The position numbers and the translations under genes were made by a program. Shown in pieces: positions 63,171 through 64,000 of a stretch of DNA of 64,000 bases (position 1 is the first letter of the stretch; every line of letters starts with the position of its first letter). The notes under the pieces are model-generated. The model had not been told where the DNA came from, searched no databases, and saw nothing but the letters and a program-made list of their open reading frames with translations. Source of the stretch: Allobosea sp. Root381 (GTDB taxonomy: Bacteria; Pseudomonadota; Alphaproteobacteria; Rhizobiales; Beijerinckiaceae); NCBI RefSeq assembly GCF_001429395.1, contig NZ_LMJT01000023.1:141631-205630 (forward strand). Direction: 5' to 3'.

Positions 63171-64000
63171 ATGGCCGAGCCGCTGATCATTGTCGGAAAG
63201 GGAATGGCGGCGACGCGGCTGGTCGACGAGCTCAGCCAGCGCGCCCTCGGGCGTTACTCCATCGCGGTGATTGGCGCCGAGCCAAGGCTCGCCTATAACC
63301 GCGTGCTGCTCTCGCCGCTGCTCGCCGGCGAAATCGCCGTGCCCGATATCGAGCTGAAGCCCGCCGCGTGGTGGCAGGCACGCGGCGTCTCGACGCTCTA
63401 TGGCCGCGCCGTCTCCGCTATCGACCGCGCGGCGAAGACGATCACGTTGGAGGACGGGCTGAGCCTGCCCTACGCCAAGCTCATCCTTGCGACCGGCTCG
63501 AGCCCTCTAAAGCCGCCTTTCCCCGGCATTGATCTCCCCGGCGTCGCCACCTTTCGCGATACGGCCGATGTCGACCTGCTGCGCGCCCATGCCGAGCGCG
63601 GTTCGAGGATCGTGGTGATCGGCGGCGGCCTGCTCGGGCTTGAGGCGGCCTATGGCCTCGCAAAGGCCGGCGGCAAGGTCACCGTGCTGCATCTCGTCGA
63701 CCGGCTGATGGAGCGCCAGGTCGACGCCGAAGGCGCGGCGCTGCTCGCTGCGGAGATGGGCAGGCGCAACATCACGATCCGGCTCAACGCCGCGACCACG
63801 GGCTTCGTCGGCAACGGCAAGGTCGAGGGCGTCGAGCTCGCGGATCGTTCCGTGGTGCCGGCCGATCTCGTCGTCATTGCCATGGGCGTGCGCCCGAATG
63901 CCGGGCTCGCCAAGGCGGCCGGCGTCGCGGTCAACCGCGGTGTCCTGGTCGATGACGGCATGGCGAGCGACGATCCCTCGATCTTCGCCATCGGCGAATG
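63171..64000 (+). CDS. FAD-dependent NAD(P)H oxidoreductase (NirB/NasB-like), N-terminal part
   Basis: Starts three bases after nrtA and runs off the right edge after 276 codons. FAD site IIVGKGMAATRLVDEL; ATGSSPLKPPFPG; a second dinucleotide motif VVIGGGLLGLEAAYGLAKAG; VIAMGVRPNAGLAKAAG; FAIGE at the edge. It matches the pyridine-nucleotide:disulfide oxidoreductase domain seen at the front of NirB and in the stand-alone reductases of nitrate assimilation clusters. It could be NADH-nitrite reductase large subunit or a separate electron-supply protein for NasC; only downstream sequence can tell. Confidence 0.9.
   Translation, partial: MAEPLIIVGKGMAATRLVDELSQRALGRYSIAVIGAEPRLAYNRVLLSPLLAGEIAVPDIELKPAAWWQARGVSTLYGRAVSAIDRAAKTITLEDGLSLPYAKLILATGSSPLKPPFPGIDLPGVATFRDTADVDLLRAHAERGSRIVVIGGGLLGLEAAYGLAKAGGKVTVLHLVDRLMERQVDAEGAALLAAEMGRRNITIRLNAATTGFVGNGKVEGVELADRSVVPADLVVIAMGVRPNAGLAKAAGVAVNRGVLVDDGMASDDPSIFAIGE

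Overview
The window is high-GC, gene-dense chromosomal DNA of an alphaproteobacterium, most likely a Hyphomicrobiales (Rhizobiales) member near Bosea or Beijerinckiaceae. That placement is an inference from gene content and order: an Irr-type operator in front of a sufS2-B-C-D-S1-T cluster, a NasT/NasS nitrate regulator pair, a pyruvate dehydrogenase operon whose E1-beta carries its own lipoyl domain, DUF1127/LysR pairing, and Rhizobiales-style dispersed palindromes. I see no phage, integrase, transposase, CRISPR array or rRNA operon. There is one tRNA (Lys, UUU).

Layout. 1-2.8 kb: RND drug-efflux operon on the minus strand (permease cut by the left edge). 3.1-12.3 kb: housekeeping and stress genes (gatB, two GNATs, a nu-class GST, ndk, a MipA/OmpV porin-like protein, an orphan molybdopterin oxidoreductase, a GST-like gene divergent from a WYL regulator). 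12.2-20.9 kb: purMN, an M23 peptidase, a one-cysteine peroxiredoxin, a giant AsmA/YhdP-like protein and tyrS. 21-23 kb: a DUF1127 gene divergent from a LysR gene across a palindrome. 23.1-33.3 kb: SUF iron-sulfur assembly locus behind an Irr box, with a small tautomerase embedded in it and sufA displaced by three metabolic genes. 33.5-41.3 kb: GGDEF protein, DEAD-box helicase, alpha/beta hydrolase, LysR, parE. 41.5-45.2 kb: glycosyltransferase, FkbM methyltransferase and an unsignalled beta-helix protein. 45.3-49 kb: glnBA operon and NAD(P)HX repair enzyme. 49-51.7 kb: small accessory genes, including two tandem paralogues, then tRNA-Lys and ftsB. 51.9-59.7 kb: pdhA-pdhB-(membrane protein)-pdhC-lpd, then lipA and a COQ10-like gene. 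59.8-64 kb: nitrate assimilation regulators nasT-nasS, nrtA and the start of an FAD-dependent oxidoreductase cut by the right edge.

The most interesting signal is the nasTS-nrtA region. Between nasS and nrtA I read, in order, a sigma-54-like promoter, two hairpins whose six-base loops both have A at position 1 and G at position 4 (the published ANTAR target pattern), a weak terminator-like stem with six Ts, and the nrtA ribosome binding site. The predicted transcription start falls about two bases before the first hairpin. The layout fits NasT acting by antitermination with NasS as the nitrate sensor. The second strong signal is a perfect TTAGAA-N3-TTCTAA Irr operator next to a TTGACG/TACATC promoter in front of the suf genes.
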